Positions 1 through 11,784 are shown, counted from the stretch's first letter. The stretch: DNA of 64,000 nucleotides from Richelia intracellularis HH01 (GCF_000350105.1 NZ_CAIY01000088.1:1-64000), one strand, 5' to 3'. Translations and numbers: made by a program. Notes: generated by a model from the letters alone, not told the origin.

Positions 1-1134
1 ACATTTGGCTTAATATCTTACTTAGAAAAGTATACAATGAATTCATTCTATATATTTGCATAATATAAGTTTTTATCTTGCTTAAAAGCATACAAATATA
101 ATACTTAATATATTCAGTTCTCTACTCCGCATACTAGTAACTCTTGATTTATAACTAGTCTAGTATTAGAAATTATTCCCATATAGCCAATAGTAACTCA
201 TGATTTTTTAGTCTTTAATAACTATAATAATTTAGCCCAATAGAGAAAAACTTTGGCTTTGATAAGACAGAAAGTATGGCTCTATATTCATATCTTAGAT
301 CATATTTTAACTTATTTATTAATATAATTTTTAATTATATTAATAAGAGTCTATGACTCTATCATAACTATTGCTAAATCTAATTATTAATTACAAAATA
401 GCAGCATTGAATTTTCTTCAAATTGAAAGATAATATTATACCCTTCAATATTTTATATATTTCATTCTACAGTATTTAGTTTATTGACTAGCAATAGTAG
501 AAATGTGTTATTAACCATATCTGCGCTCCTAAGCACTATTCTAACCATATCTCCAATAAATGTTGCTTATGATATTCATCAGAAGTGATTAGAACAAAAA
601 CTTTTCCCAAATTGATATCAGTAATACTAGTAATAGTAATTTGACTAATTATTTTAGTATATTTTCTAAATTAGATGCTGGATTTTTTTGTCAGCTGTTA
701 TTATAGCCATAAGTATATTATGGTTATTTATTTCTAATTTTCTAGATTTAAATATACGAATTAATGCTGATGTGTAGTTTAGTATTCATTCTCTATTATA
801 ATATTTTAATTTAATTCTATAATTTTTCATATACGTATTATTGACAAGTGTTTCTAGTTGATATGAGAGTGCAAATCATATTTTAATGATGCTAAATAAT
901 CCCCCCAATAAATTGACTATTATATGCCTAGTATTACTTAACTCTTATATCAAAATTAATAATAAAGTTATTCCGGATTATGAATTCTATGAATATAGCC
1001 TTCCTATCAATTAATTACCGCCTAATGCTCTCTCACTTATTATTTTATAAAATATCTAAAATACATATGTTATCTATTCTTATTACTTTGCAATTTCAAT
1101 TTATTTTATATATAATTTATGGGTAGAAATTCAA

Positions 1135-1177
1135 AATACAATACTTATATACTCATCTAGTATATAAGTATTGTATT
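1135..1177. repeat. Perfect 19-bp inverted repeat (hairpin)
   Basis: Arms 1135-1153 and 1159-1177 are exact reverse complements around the 5-base loop CATCT. The stem is AT-rich. There is no flanking gene within 2.6 kb on the window side, so it does not look like the terminator of a surviving gene. It may be a leftover terminator or a replication-slippage product. Confidence 0.75.
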
Positions 1178-2090
1178 GATAGTTATTAATAGAATGCTGT
1201 AATATAGCACTAATTTATTGATAAAAATACAGATATTTTCCTAAGAGAGCATTTGTGGCCAATTTTTTTGCTACAAATCATCTGAGCAAATATTAAATTT
1301 AGATGTGTAGACTCCCTCATATAAATTGCTTAAATTTTAGGCTTGAGTTCTTTATAGATAATTTGGTATACCTAATTATAGAACATATTATTCTATACAA
1401 TATTATTTTTTTAAACAATTAATTTAATACTTTATCCTGATATCTAGGTAATCAACTAATATTATGATATTGCTATAATATAAATTACAATAAAAGTTTA
1501 ATAGCCATATAATACAATGCTAGATATAAAGCAGGAATTAGAATAAGAGCACTTAATGTAGGCAATTAATGAACTTATTCTAGAAGTCTTTAAAACTCTA
1601 TGAGGAAACCTGAATACCAATCTTATATACTACTAAATAGTATATTTTATTGAACGTTAAGTTACTTTCTACAAAATATATAGACCTTAGTTATGCATAT
1701 ACTCCATTCAAATTTTTATATTCTGTTATGTGCCAAGTTTCACTTAGCATTTAACTTACAAGAACTTCCATATAATTATAATTATTACTTAGATTTATTT
1801 CCGAATTTATAAATAACATAAATAATAAGTGACATTAAATATTCTTCATTCAGGTAAAAGGAGATAATATTATCAGAGCAAAAATTAAACTGTGCAGAAT
1901 AATTTATTAGATATTTTCATGAGATCAAATAAACCATGAATTATGGAGTTTAACTTCCTAAATATCTATACAATCAAGAATTTGATCATTTGAGTAAAAT
2001 ACTTATATTTATTGGTAAATTCTTAGTAGTTAATTAAAGTAAGGAAGATTATATTAGTTGTAAACAAGATAAATCTAGGAAAAGTTTATA

Positions 2091-2160
2091 AAAAATCTAT
2101 ATAAACATGAATAAAAAGCAGTAAATATAGCACATGGCATTCATGTTTATATAGGTTTTT
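2091..2160. repeat. 22-bp inverted repeat with 26-base loop, U-tract on the right
   Basis: Arms 2091-2112 and 2139-2160 pair over 22 positions with a single T/G wobble. On the plus strand the right arm ends in TTTTT and continues AT-rich, so it could act as an intrinsic terminator, although no plus-strand gene survives upstream. Nothing in the loop is recognisable. Confidence 0.6.
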
Positions 2161-3825
2161 ATTAGTTTCAACTTGAATAACAGCATAGTAATAAATATAC
2201 TAATTAATATCGTATAATAAGGTCTAAAGATAGGCAATCAGCTAAAGGGTGAAAATAAAAAAATTACTTATTTAATCATGCTTAAGTTCTTGAAAATGCT
2301 TTTGCTAAACTGAAAATCTATTGTGGGGTGATGGGTATTCACTATAATTGAGAGTAGGGACTTTGGATATACTTGCAATGCTAACTGGTAATAAATTAAA
2401 TCACTACTACTTTAGAATAGCATCAAATAAGATTTACGAACAAATGAGGTGGTGGGATTTCACCTTAAACTTGAAGTAGATGTAATGGTCACTTTTTTAA
2501 TGCATACCGTAACTAACATAAAAATAAAACAAAATTCCTATCAGGAATAATACACAGGTTTTTTTCGTGTAGCACTTGTACTGCTTAAGGTTCTTGATAC
2601 ATGTCAATATTGAGTGACCTTATATTCTAGACATCTTTAGAATCAGCAATAGGCTAAAAATATTGATTGCATTAGTTATAGTCATGATATAAAAATTCTA
2701 TCACTGTATAAATAGCCCCTAGAAAGTTTGAGGAAATTAGAAGATATATTTTTAATCAGAAATTATATTCTAAGCTAAGGGATATGAATATTGGCTTATA
2801 AGCACCATAAAAATTATCATTTCTCCTGGAGCAAATAGATACTTCACATATTGATGTGATTAAGATAATCCAGATTGATAGACTCTGTTCCGTACTTAAC
2901 TTTTATTGTTACCATATATTAGATATTATATTGTTACCTAATACACTTAATTGTATCAATCAGCTATCACCACATGATAGTTTTTTAGGCTAGCATTAAG
3001 ACTGAAAAAATAGACCCTTTGTAAAGCATTTGATGGTATTTGGGAAGAATTAGTTTTTATTTTGAGTTACTTGGCTATAAGAGTTAACCACTTAAAATTC
3101 TTATAGTTCTTATTAAACAGCTCCAAAAAACTGATTCAAGAAAATCATCCTGATATTTTTTGAAATGCTTAGTGGAATGGGAGTTCTAACTAATTGAGCT
3201 GCTCAAAATATTCTGAGTCCCATACCCATAAATTTTTAGAAGAGGTCAGATAAGCACAGAAAATAATCTTATGTGTTCTGTAACCAGAAGTGTCATAGGG
3301 TATATTTACTTATGCTAATTGAACAAGCTAATTTAAAAAGTATTATAGGGCCATGATTTTCATTAGAATTACTACCACCATCTTCTAACAAAAATATCCT
3401 ATTCAAGTAGCAGATGATTCCTCCCTAATATACTAAAAAATTTCAGAGGATAGTAGTTCGAGGAAATTCGCATGGCAGATATAGTAACCTTCTATTTGCA
3501 AAATTTGGGATAATTTATCACGGAGAATTTCCCCAAAATACCTGTATATAAAATACAAGGATAAATTAAGTAGATAAACCGTTGCAATAAAATACATATG
3601 CCAGGAAAGTAAAAATACTAGTAAACAATAGGTAGTTTTAAGGGAATAAAATAGACACAGTTAAAAACTATGGTTTTGCATTTTTGCATCATAATTTTTC
3701 AGGTCGGTTGTTCAATATTCTTTACATATTGCAACATTTAAACTGACTTAACCGGGCATTGTAATTTGTACAATGCAGCTGTGATAAAGATTTTTTGCAT
3801 ACTCTGGCTCTCTTGAAAAATATTC

Positions 3826-5799
3826 ATGAGCATTTCTATTTCTGTGTTGACTGGACTGCTACAGGTCTTACCCCACCTGCGACCCCAGCTATATTTCAAG
3901 GCTTCCCTTACAGCTCTCTCTCATGCAATGGAAGATCAAGTTTTAGCAGCAACTTTAGAGCAGCCATTGATAATAGCGAACTTTCAAAGGGAGCGTTTTT
4001 ACCGTCAAGAAGCACACCGTTACGAGCGTTTAGCACGAAAAAGCAATCATATTTATGTGTTATCTGCTCCAGAAACAGATTTTTTTGACGGCTCTGACTA
4101 TTATGAGAAAGTTCCTTTTGAACCAGATGACGCCTTAGCTCAAGAATGGCATTTGTTAGTACTGGCCCGGAATTATACAACTTGTTTAATTTGTAGGGAA
4201 TGCCTGGGTTCGATTGCTAAATATCAACACCAAAGACATTTAACTCCAAGCATGGATGCTGATGCAGCCAGAAGATTTGAGGGTATTTGGACAGCAGATA
4301 GGGGAGTAAGCCTAAAAGCGGCAGAGTTACTTTTGGATAGGATTTTGTTGTATAGACCAGAACTATTAGGGAAAATAGAAAAAACAAGGCAGAGATTCGG
4401 GATTGGCAGATTAGAACGTGATATGTCAGAACAAAATAAAAGTGAATTTGTTTATGATATTGACACAGATCCTTTTGTTCAGCGTTTAATTGCTTATTTA
4501 CAGGCTAGTCAGTACAAATTACATAAGGCATATCGTTCCCTATCAGCACAAACACGTAAAGAACGCTTGGTGAATTCTATAAGTAGTACAATTAGACGGT
4601 CTTTAAAGCCAGAAGAAATTCTGAAAATTGCAGCTAGGGAATTAGGAAAAAATTTGGAAGCTTGTAGGTGTTTAATTTATTGCTCTCAAGAACATGATAG
4701 CCAAGTAATAATCGAACAAGAATTCCTAATGCCTGGCATCTTACCCGCATCTTATCAACCCTGGAAACTAGCAAATAATCCCCTATTTGAGGAGATAGTC
4801 AAGACAGAAGAAGGGGTTTATATAGTTGATACCATTCATGATCCTCGAATAAAAAAATCTAAAGTACTGAGGTATATAATCAAAAAATTTGGTATTCGCT
4901 CTTGGTTAATGGAACCAGTACTATATCAGGGAAGACTGCTAGGGGTTGTGGAATTACATTACTGCAATAAGAAACCCCGTGAATGGTACTCAGGAGAGTT
5001 AGATTTAGTTCAATCAATCGCAACTTCTGTTGGAGCAGCTTTAATTCAAGCAGAAGCCTATGCTAACCTGGAAAAACTAAATCACCAATTAGAAGCTCTT
5101 GATCGGACTCGCAGTAACTTAATTGCTATTACCGGCCATGAATTACGTACACCCTTATCCACTATTCGAGTTTGCTTGGAAAGTCTTGCCAGTGGTCCAG
5201 AGATGCCTCCCGAATTACAACAGATAATGATAAGTACGGCGTTAGAAGACTCGGAAAGAATGCGGAAATTAATTCAAGATTTCCTAACCCTTTCTAACTT
5301 GGAAAGTGGTAAAGTCGAATGGCATCCAGAACCTCTGAATTTGCAAGAATGTATTGATTTAGCTCTCAGTCAGGTATCCACCCGTGCTGGTAGTGGAAAA
5401 CTACCCTCCATCGCCACAGAAATTCCACCTCAATTACCTCTGGTGAAGGCTGATGGTGATTGGCTAGTAGAAGTACTTGCAAAGTTAGTAGATAACAGCT
5501 GCAAATTCACCCCAGTTACAGGAGCAATAACAATCAATGCTCATAAAAATGGTAGTCAAATGATACAAGTTTGTGTTACAGACACAGGCAGGGGAATTGA
5601 ACCTAACCGTTTAGAAACAGTTTTCGAACTGTTCTACCAAGAAGAGGGCGCTTTAAGGCGTACAGTCGGTGGTACAGGCTTAGGGCTGGGAATATGTCGT
5701 CAGATAGTGAATAACTGGGGTGGAGATATTTGGGCTGAATCAGCAGGAAAGAATCAAGGTAGCCAGTTTTATTTTACTATTCCTATGGTTTGGCTGTAA
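3826..5799 (+). CDS. Sensor histidine kinase with DICT and GAF domains
   Basis: Cytoplasmic two-component sensor kinase of 657 residues. The first ~160 residues match the DICT sensory domain common in cyanobacteria, and residues ~255-405 look like a GAF domain (ending around LVQSIATSVGAALIQAEA). The kinase core follows: an H-box (ITGHELRTPLS) with the phosphorylated histidine at His438, an N-box with Asn557 (VDNSCKF), the DTGRGIEP box and the GGTGLGLG lid at 615-622. All catalytic boxes are intact, so it should be active. No membrane segment is visible. The input signal and partner response regulator are unknown, and no regulator gene is adjacent. The start lacks a clear Shine-Dalgarno and could lie slightly downstream. 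psaD follows 151 bases later on the same strand. Confidence 0.88.
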   Translation: MSISISVLTGLLQVLPHLRPQLYFKASLTALSHAMEDQVLAATLEQPLIIANFQRERFYRQEAHRYERLARKSNHIYVLSAPETDFFDGSDYYEKVPFEPDDALAQEWHLLVLARNYTTCLICRECLGSIAKYQHQRHLTPSMDADAARRFEGIWTADRGVSLKAAELLLDRILLYRPELLGKIEKTRQRFGIGRLERDMSEQNKSEFVYDIDTDPFVQRLIAYLQASQYKLHKAYRSLSAQTRKERLVNSISSTIRRSLKPEEILKIAARELGKNLEACRCLIYCSQEHDSQVIIEQEFLMPGILPASYQPWKLANNPLFEEIVKTEEGVYIVDTIHDPRIKKSKVLRYIIKKFGIRSWLMEPVLYQGRLLGVVELHYCNKKPREWYSGELDLVQSIATSVGAALIQAEAYANLEKLNHQLEALDRTRSNLIAITGHELRTPLSTIRVCLESLASGPEMPPELQQIMISTALEDSERMRKLIQDFLTLSNLESGKVEWHPEPLNLQECIDLALSQVSTRAGSGKLPSIATEIPPQLPLVKADGDWLVEVLAKLVDNSCKFTPVTGAITINAHKNGSQMIQVCVTDTGRGIEPNRLETVFELFYQEEGALRRTVGGTGLGLGICRQIVNNWGGDIWAESAGKNQGSQFYFTIPMVWL

Positions 5800-5950
5800 G
5801 GGGAGATAAAGAAATTAAAGATTGGAGATGTAGAGTTGAAGTTAATAGTTGCTTCGAGAAATACTGCAAACTATTACAGACTATGACATGAACACAACAT
5901 TAGATGGTATGCAATGTTAGTATGCCGTAAAAACGTTCTAGTGAACAGTT

Positions 5951-6361
5951 ATGACACTTTCTGGAGAAACTCCCTTGTTTGGTGGTAGCACTGGCGGTTT
6001 GCTAAAAGCTGCTGAAGATGAGGAAAAGTATGCAGTTACTTGGACCGGTAAGGAAGAGAAGGTTTTTGAGATGCCTACTGGTGGAGCTGCTGTTATGCAT
6101 AAAGGAGAAAATTTACTTTACCTTGCTCGTAAAGAGCAAGGTTTGGCTTTAGGTACACAACTACGTAAATTGAAAATCAACGACTATAAAGTTTATAGAG
6201 TTTCACGTGGCTCTGACACTTTAATTCACCCCGCTGATGGTGTCTTTCCCGAGAAGGTAAACCAAAGGCGTGAAAAGGTACGTTTCGTACCTCGTAATAT
6301 TGGTAGTAACCCAAACCCATCACAAATTAAGTTCAGTGGTAGAGCGACTCATGATGCTTAG
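5951..6361 (+). CDS. psaD: Photosystem I subunit II (PsaD)
   Basis: PsaD is the stromal subunit of photosystem I that docks ferredoxin on the reducing side together with PsaC and PsaE. The 136-residue product is full length for cyanobacteria (about 139-143). It carries the family signatures near the start ([13 protein letters not shown]) and in the middle ([16 protein letters not shown]), and the basic C-terminal clamp ([23 protein letters not shown]). It is a single gene with its own intrinsic terminator about 55 bases after the stop. What was trpE follows downstream and is decayed. No anomaly in the protein; identification is secure. Confidence 0.97.
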   Translation: MTLSGETPLFGGSTGGLLKAAEDEEKYAVTWTGKEEKVFEMPTGGAAVMHKGENLLYLARKEQGLALGTQLRKLKINDYKVYRVSRGSDTLIHPADGVFPEKVNQRREKVRFVPRNIGSNPNPSQIKFSGRATHDA

Positions 6362-6414
6362 TGTATAGTCTCAATTTTAACTATGAACTGTAACCCAGTT
6401 TGATTTATTTTCTG

Positions 6415-6447
6415 GCACCAAGAAATTATATCTATCTTGGTGCTTTT
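6415..6447 (+). terminator. psaD intrinsic terminator
   Basis: A 9-bp stem (GCACCAAGA at 6415-6423 with TCTTGGTGC at 6435-6443) is followed by TTTT, 54 bases after the psaD stop. The right arm and its T-run are duplicated directly (CTATCTTGGTGCTTT again at about 6449-6463), so the left arm could pair with either copy. Confidence 0.75.
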
Positions 6448-6603
6448 ACTATCTTGGTGCTTTAAATCAATATACTAAATGGTTTTCATAGATATCCTGT
6501 TGCTATGATTCCCAAAATATATGAAAAGCTTTATCCAAATTGGGTATTTACATCTTTTCTCTTATTCCTTTATCTGTCCATATTTGAAAAATAGGCTTTG
6601 TTA

Positions 6604-6633
6604 AATAACAATAATAATATTATTATTGTTATT
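6604..6633. repeat. 30-base perfect AT palindrome
   Basis: The sequence around AACAATAATAATATT is its own reverse complement over 30 bases with no spacer. It lies between psaD and the decayed trpE. All bases but two are A or T, so chance or slippage is a sufficient explanation; no function can be assigned. Confidence 0.6.
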
Positions 6634-6859
6634 AGTGAATTGCCTCAGGGTAATTTTTTTAGGAATAAAAACAAGAAAATAAATATTAATGTAAGCTAAA
6701 AATCTTTTTATCATTCTTCAGTGAACTCTGCATTATCCAGGCAATGAGCCTTATATTCTTCTTGTAACATTTCAAAAAAATTGCTAAGAATTGGCTGGAA
6801 TTATTATTTATCTTCGACAAGTTATTCTAGGTGAGTTTACAAAAAATAAATAAATTCTT

Positions 6860-8292
6860 ATGATTTCTCTTTCCCATAATTTTTCCGAGTTTTCTAATTT
6901 AGCTTAACAAGTTAATTTCATTCCTATGTATCAAGAATATTGCAGATTTAGATCTTAGATCCACCTGTATCTGCCTCATATAAAGTATGTGCAGGAAAAT
7001 CCTACAGTATTTATTGGAATCGGTATAAGATGGAGAAAACGGACATTATAGTCTACTTAGTTGTAATGCCTTATGGATTTTGTCAATACAATGTGAAAAA
7101 TTCCAAGGACAAAAAACAGGGAATTACTGTGCTGTGCTATCCAAACCTACCGTAATATTTCTCAAAAAAATTTTGAGGGTTATCCATTTACAATTTTGAA
7201 TACCTATCTATATTAGAGCTCCTAAACAAGTAAAGTTGACCTAACTACTCCTAGGAATTATTAGGTTATTTGTTTTTTGAGCTTATGTAATGAATTAATT
7301 GGATTGAACCACAAGTACCAATTTATCCTCCAGATCATATTCCTGATGGTTTTTGATCAGGTAAAACACAAAATTTAGGTGATTTCTTATAATGAATAGG
7401 TTATTTTTATGATAAGTAGGTTGTCTTTGCCCCTTTCATCTTACAAAACTACCCTCATTTAGAAACCGTCAGATAATAAAATAAAATCAGAGTAGCTTTA
7501 CTCGAGAATTATTTTGCAAAAGCGTGAATAAGGCTACAGAATACATAAAAGCCAGGTACATTTTTCAAGTAGTCATCTCTTAAAAGTTATCAACCTAATT
7601 CAGAGGGGATCCCTTTACTACTTACTTGGATAAATTAATCCTTCTACTTACATGGCTTATTTCCGCTTCCCCGAATAGCAAATTGTTGGTTCCAGTCAGG
7701 AGGTTGTGGTGAAAGCCAAATTAGATGAAACAATATGGTTGCAACTGTTCACCCTAACGCAGTAACTCGTCCTTGGAGTAAAATTTCTTAAGAAGACAAA
7801 TCATTGGCAGAAAATTTACTTCAAGACCCCAAAGAAACTGCCTAACATATTATATTAGTGGACTTGGGGCAAAATGATTTAGGTAAGATATGTTCTAGTA
7901 GAAACATCACAGTAAATGAACTGATGGTTGTATAAGGTTATTCGCATGTTATGCATATTGTTAGTAACGTGTTTGGTAAGCTAGCTCCACATAAAACAGC
8001 CTGGGATTTCCTCAAAACTTAATTTTCCTGCAGATACAGTCAGCAGTTGTGTATCCAAAGTTTGTGCCATAGAAATAATTCACGAGTTAGAGTCATATCG
8101 CCGTGGTTTATATTTTGGGGTTTATAGATACTATGATTTCGAAGGTCAGTTAAATAGTGCTATAGCAATTAGAACTATGGTAGTGTGTAATATAATACAG
8201 AGATAGTTACAGATTCCGAACCCGGAAAAGAATATGAATAAAGAATAAATAAGGCTAAGATTCTTTTAGAAGCAATTCGTTGTCTATACTGA
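6860..8292 (+). pseudogene. trpE: Decayed anthranilate synthase component I (trpE)
   Basis: TrpE makes anthranilate from chorismate, the first step of tryptophan synthesis. No long ORF remains, but conceptual translation across frames gives ordered TrpE pieces. They are an N-terminal part from ATG 6860 with NFIPMYQE; LLESV and YSLLSCNALW near 7010-7060; INWIEPQVPIYPPDH near 7294; ATEYIKARYIFQVVIS near 7535; QIVGSS and VVVKAK near 7680-7720; then LVDLGQNDLGK, YSHVMHIVSN, LAPHKTAWD, YDFEGQLNSAIAIRTMV near 8130-8180, and LLEAIRCLY at the end before TGA 8290-8292. There are several in-frame stops, multiple frameshifts and internal shrinkage (about 1.43 kb against the usual ~1.5 kb). It lies directly downstream of psaD. 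This copy cannot make a functional enzyme; a second trpE elsewhere is possible, since several Nostocales have more than one. Confidence 0.85.
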
Positions 8293-9155
8293 ATTATGAT
8301 TTTTGGATATACTATCATTTGACTAATAGTTAGCTTATGACCCCATTAATTGATCCCCATAGAATATCCTAATTTCTCAAGATGTATGATGCAGTTATAT
8401 CTGTATCTGGTTATTTAAAAGATTAATAATATTGCATTATATTTGACTATGATTTTTACGCTAGTTAATTCAAGTCTAGTAAATGACTCTCAGACTAGAT
8501 TTTGGAGGATATTTGAAAAATACATTAGGTTTAAGGATTTATACCAATTAATCTGTTATTAAATACAAAATACAGGAAAGTATCAAAACCTCTTATATTT
8601 TGCATCAGAAACCATAGTCTTTGAATAATCTCTGACACATTACAAATAAGCCAAAAGTTTTATCTAATACATAGTATTTAGTTTGATATATAGCATTTAT
8701 CAACTTTATATCAGGCAGAATTATTACTCTGGGTTGACTTCGAATAATTGCCTACATCAGCCTTCTGCTGAAATCATATGGCATTAATACCATGTATCAT
8801 AGGTCTCTAGTGAGAGAATTCAAACACATGATATATGATTCAGCCTCAAAGTACTTATAAACTAATTATGTTCTAATATTTTGATGGCTAATGAGAAAAC
8901 AAAGCCACAATCATAATGAGTTGATTAGATCATGTCCACAATTTTATAAACCCCAATATTTTTATTTTTCCCAACTTTTATTACGTTAGTTATGATCCTA
9001 CTGAGGTATCTTAAATAAATCAGTTAATCAATTAATTATAACTTATAAAGGATACAGTTTCCTAAAAGTTTATACTTCAATTCTAGTTAGTCTTATGAAG
9101 TAAATCATATATACACTTATATACAATATCTAATGAAAAAGTTGAATTTTGTCTT
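8293..9155. other. Non-coding spacer after decayed trpE
   Basis: No coding frame, RNA gene or clear terminator is recognised in these ~860 AT-rich bases. The promoter of the penicillin-binding protein gene should lie at the right end, but no confident -10/-35 pair stands out from the AT background. Confidence 0.5.
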
Positions 9156-10982
9156 ATGGCTTTATTAGAATTCCCTAATTTGAGTGTAAATAAAATTACG
9201 CGAACAGTAGGTAAAAAACCTCAAGCTGTATTTTTTCTTATATTCACATTACTCATTATGGGAATTATAGCCTCTAGGTTAGCATTTCTACAGTTGGTAG
9301 AAGGTTCTAATTATAGGAAAAGAGCCGAAGCAAATAGGGTAAGAACAATCCTGAAGCAACCAGAGAGAGGTAATATTTTTGATAGAAATGGTAAACTACT
9401 GGCAACTACCCGTTATCCCCATTCTGCATATGTATGGCCTATGGCCCATACTAGGCCAACATGGTCTAAAGTTGGCCCCTTACTTTCCCAAATTCTTAAA
9501 ATTCCTCAAAAAGAAATAGAAGAAGTATTGCAGGAAAAGGGTTACAATGTTGAAACATTAGTGAGAATTGCTCGCAATTTAAACCTAGAGCAAATAACTG
9601 CTTTAAAAGAGTATGAAAACGAACTGCAAGACGTAGAGATTCATGCAGAAGCAGTACGTTACTACCCTCATGGTAAATATATTGCTCACGTAATTGGATA
9701 TACAAGAGAACTGACAGCTGAGCAACTAGCAAAAAAGAAAAAAGATGGTTATCGTCTAGGGGATGTCATTGGTCAACAAGGTATAGAAAAAACCTATGAA
9801 AAGATTTTAAGGGGGGAATGGGGTGGCCAACAAGTTGAAGTTGACCATAGAGGTAGACCAATTAGAGTATTGGGAGAAAAGCAGGCAAAATCAGGCAGGA
9901 ATATTAAATTAACCCTGAATTTGGATATTCAGAGATCGGCAGATAAAGCTCTAAATGGTTATAATGGGGCGGTAGTTGTTATGAATCCCAATAATGGGGC
10001 TATTCTGGCACTGGTATCTCATCCAACCTTTGAACCCAATATTTTTTCTGAGCAAAGACCTTCACCTAAAGCACTGCAAAATATACTGTCTGGTAAATCT
10101 CATCCCTTGGTAAATCGTGCTCTTAGTTCCTTTCCACCCGCTAGTACTTTTAAAATAGTCACTACCGTTGCTGCCTTGGAATCAGGGAAATTTTCCCCCA
10201 AGACTATTCTACAAACCTATCCTTCTCTAACTATTGATGGGACTAACTTTAGGGAGTGGAACCGTATGGGATTTGGAGCAATAGGTTTTAGTAAGGCAAT
10301 AGCAATGAGTAGTGATACCTTTTTCTATCAAATTGCCCAAATTATAGGAGGTCAAACTTTAATTGATTGGGCTCAAAAATTTGGTTTTGGTAAACCTACA
10401 GGAATTGATTTAAGTGGAGAATCAAAAGGCTTGGTTCCTGATAAATATTGGAAGAGAAGAAAATGGAAAATGTCTTGGACTGTAGGTGATTCGATTAATA
10501 TATCTATTGGGCAAGGAGCATTATTAACTACACCTTTACAGGTAGCAGTAATGTTTTCCGTACCTGCTAATGGAGGGAACATCGTACAGCCACACCTGAT
10601 TGATATTAATAATAAAGTTACAAACCATTATCAAGAAATTAAGATGAAACGAACTACACTGAAGATCTTGCAAGATAGTCTTCGTATGGTAATTACAGAG
10701 GGTACTGGTAAAGGACTTAATAGGCCTACAGTTCCACCAATTGCCGGTAAAAGCGGTACTGCAGAAGCATGGAAAGGCAAAGTTAAACAAAACCATGCTT
10801 GGTTTGGTGCTTATGCCCCGGCTGATAAGCCAGAAATAGTAGTAGTTGCTTTTGCTGAACATGCTGGTGGTAGTGGTAGTAATGTTGCCGGTCCTATGAT
10901 TTTACAAATTATGGAAGAGTACTTTCGACAAAAACTACCTGGTAAAGATAAGAGTTTATTGGAAATATCAGATAACTCATAG
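9156..10982 (+). CDS. mrdA: Penicillin-binding protein 2 (peptidoglycan DD-transpeptidase)
   Basis: Class B penicillin-binding protein that cross-links peptidoglycan peptides in the periplasm during cell elongation. The 608-residue product has one N-terminal membrane anchor (about 25-45), the dimerisation/PBP domain starting at RGNIFDRNGKLLA, and a C-terminal transpeptidase domain. The active-site motif is ASTFK with nucleophile Ser330 and Lys333. The SSD motif (MSSDTFFYQI) stands in the usual SxN position, and KSGTAEA with Lys532 is the KTG-equivalent box. Length and motif order fit PBP2 rather than FtsI. It is a single gene flanked by long spacers. All catalytic motifs are present, so it should be functional. 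The symbol mrdA is the family name; cyanobacterial annotations vary (pbp2, ftsI-like). Confidence 0.93.
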   Translation: MALLEFPNLSVNKITRTVGKKPQAVFFLIFTLLIMGIIASRLAFLQLVEGSNYRKRAEANRVRTILKQPERGNIFDRNGKLLATTRYPHSAYVWPMAHTRPTWSKVGPLLSQILKIPQKEIEEVLQEKGYNVETLVRIARNLNLEQITALKEYENELQDVEIHAEAVRYYPHGKYIAHVIGYTRELTAEQLAKKKKDGYRLGDVIGQQGIEKTYEKILRGEWGGQQVEVDHRGRPIRVLGEKQAKSGRNIKLTLNLDIQRSADKALNGYNGAVVVMNPNNGAILALVSHPTFEPNIFSEQRPSPKALQNILSGKSHPLVNRALSSFPPASTFKIVTTVAALESGKFSPKTILQTYPSLTIDGTNFREWNRMGFGAIGFSKAIAMSSDTFFYQIAQIIGGQTLIDWAQKFGFGKPTGIDLSGESKGLVPDKYWKRRKWKMSWTVGDSINISIGQGALLTTPLQVAVMFSVPANGGNIVQPHLIDINNKVTNHYQEIKMKRTTLKILQDSLRMVITEGTGKGLNRPTVPPIAGKSGTAEAWKGKVKQNHAWFGAYAPADKPEIVVVAFAEHAGGSGSNVAGPMILQIMEEYFRQKLPGKDKSLLEISDNS

Positions 10983-11784
10983 AAAAGCTCTATCAGTATA
11001 AAAAGTAAATAACTAGTAGAGAGTAATGCCATTAGTAATATGAATAAAGTCTACCCGCCTGAGTGAATCACTATGAGGATTTATCAGCTATACAAATTTT
11101 AAAAATCAAACAGATAAGAGTGAGTACAAAGTCTATAATTTAGTGATCTATAAATGTGATATTGTCTTCGCTCCTAAGGGGGTCAACATGGTGGGTATCA
11201 ACTAAAAACTCTCTATAAATCAAAACCTAAATTCTGATTTATAGATGATTCTGTAGGCTTAAAACTTCCAAAACTATTTATTACACTATTTAAATGATCA
11301 CAGTAGAAAATATTTAGGTGGATGATGATCTTAAGGAAGTACTTCTCTTACCATAGGGAATAATTTTTTTATTAAATTATTCAATTAGTTTTAATATCTA
11401 ACCAAACTAACTGCTTTACATAAGCTAAAAATATTGGGTAATATGGCGTGCTTATGCTTGGTGTATTACTTGTAAGCAATTATTCCAAAACTATAGAGTT
11501 ATTGACAAAAACATAAAATAATTTTATTTATCCTACTATAACCCACCGAGCGATTAGCCTAATACTCTCTAAAAGATAGTCCAAAAAATCCGAGAGATTT
11601 AGACTTCATATGAACTTGCTATATACTAACCGTTAAAATTCACTCTCTGGAAAATTTGAAGTAACAATGAATATCTTGCTATACTGTTTTCCTTAAAAAG
11701 GAAAACAAAAATGAGCCAAAGAAAAACCCTAGCCCATTTAAGAGTTCAAAATAATTATGGAACTCTTTTAAATTCATTAGACCA
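10983..11784. other. Non-coding spacer between PBP2 and psaK
   Basis: About 800 bases with no recognisable coding remnant. It contains a 9-bp perfect hairpin at 11686-11706 (GTTTTCCTT, loop AAA, AAGGAAAAC) and the psaK terminator candidate at 11740-11767, which is listed separately. Confidence 0.5.
11740..11767 (-). terminator. Candidate psaK terminator
   Basis: An 8-bp inverted repeat (AAGAGTTC at 11740-11747, GAACTCTT at 11760-11767) starts 18 bases beyond the psaK stop on the minus strand. There is no tight U-run after the stem, so it is only a moderate terminator call. Confidence 0.4.

Larger units (their letters stand above)
1..3825. other. AT-rich non-coding spacer with hairpins
   Basis: There is no reading frame with coding character on either strand over 3.8 kb. 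Short open stretches exist, for example around 2340-2470, but none resembles a family I know. The stretch is very AT-rich and holds two long hairpins that are listed separately. It most likely represents genes that have decayed beyond recognition, which is inferred from the recognisable decay of trpE nearby. Confidence 0.6.
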
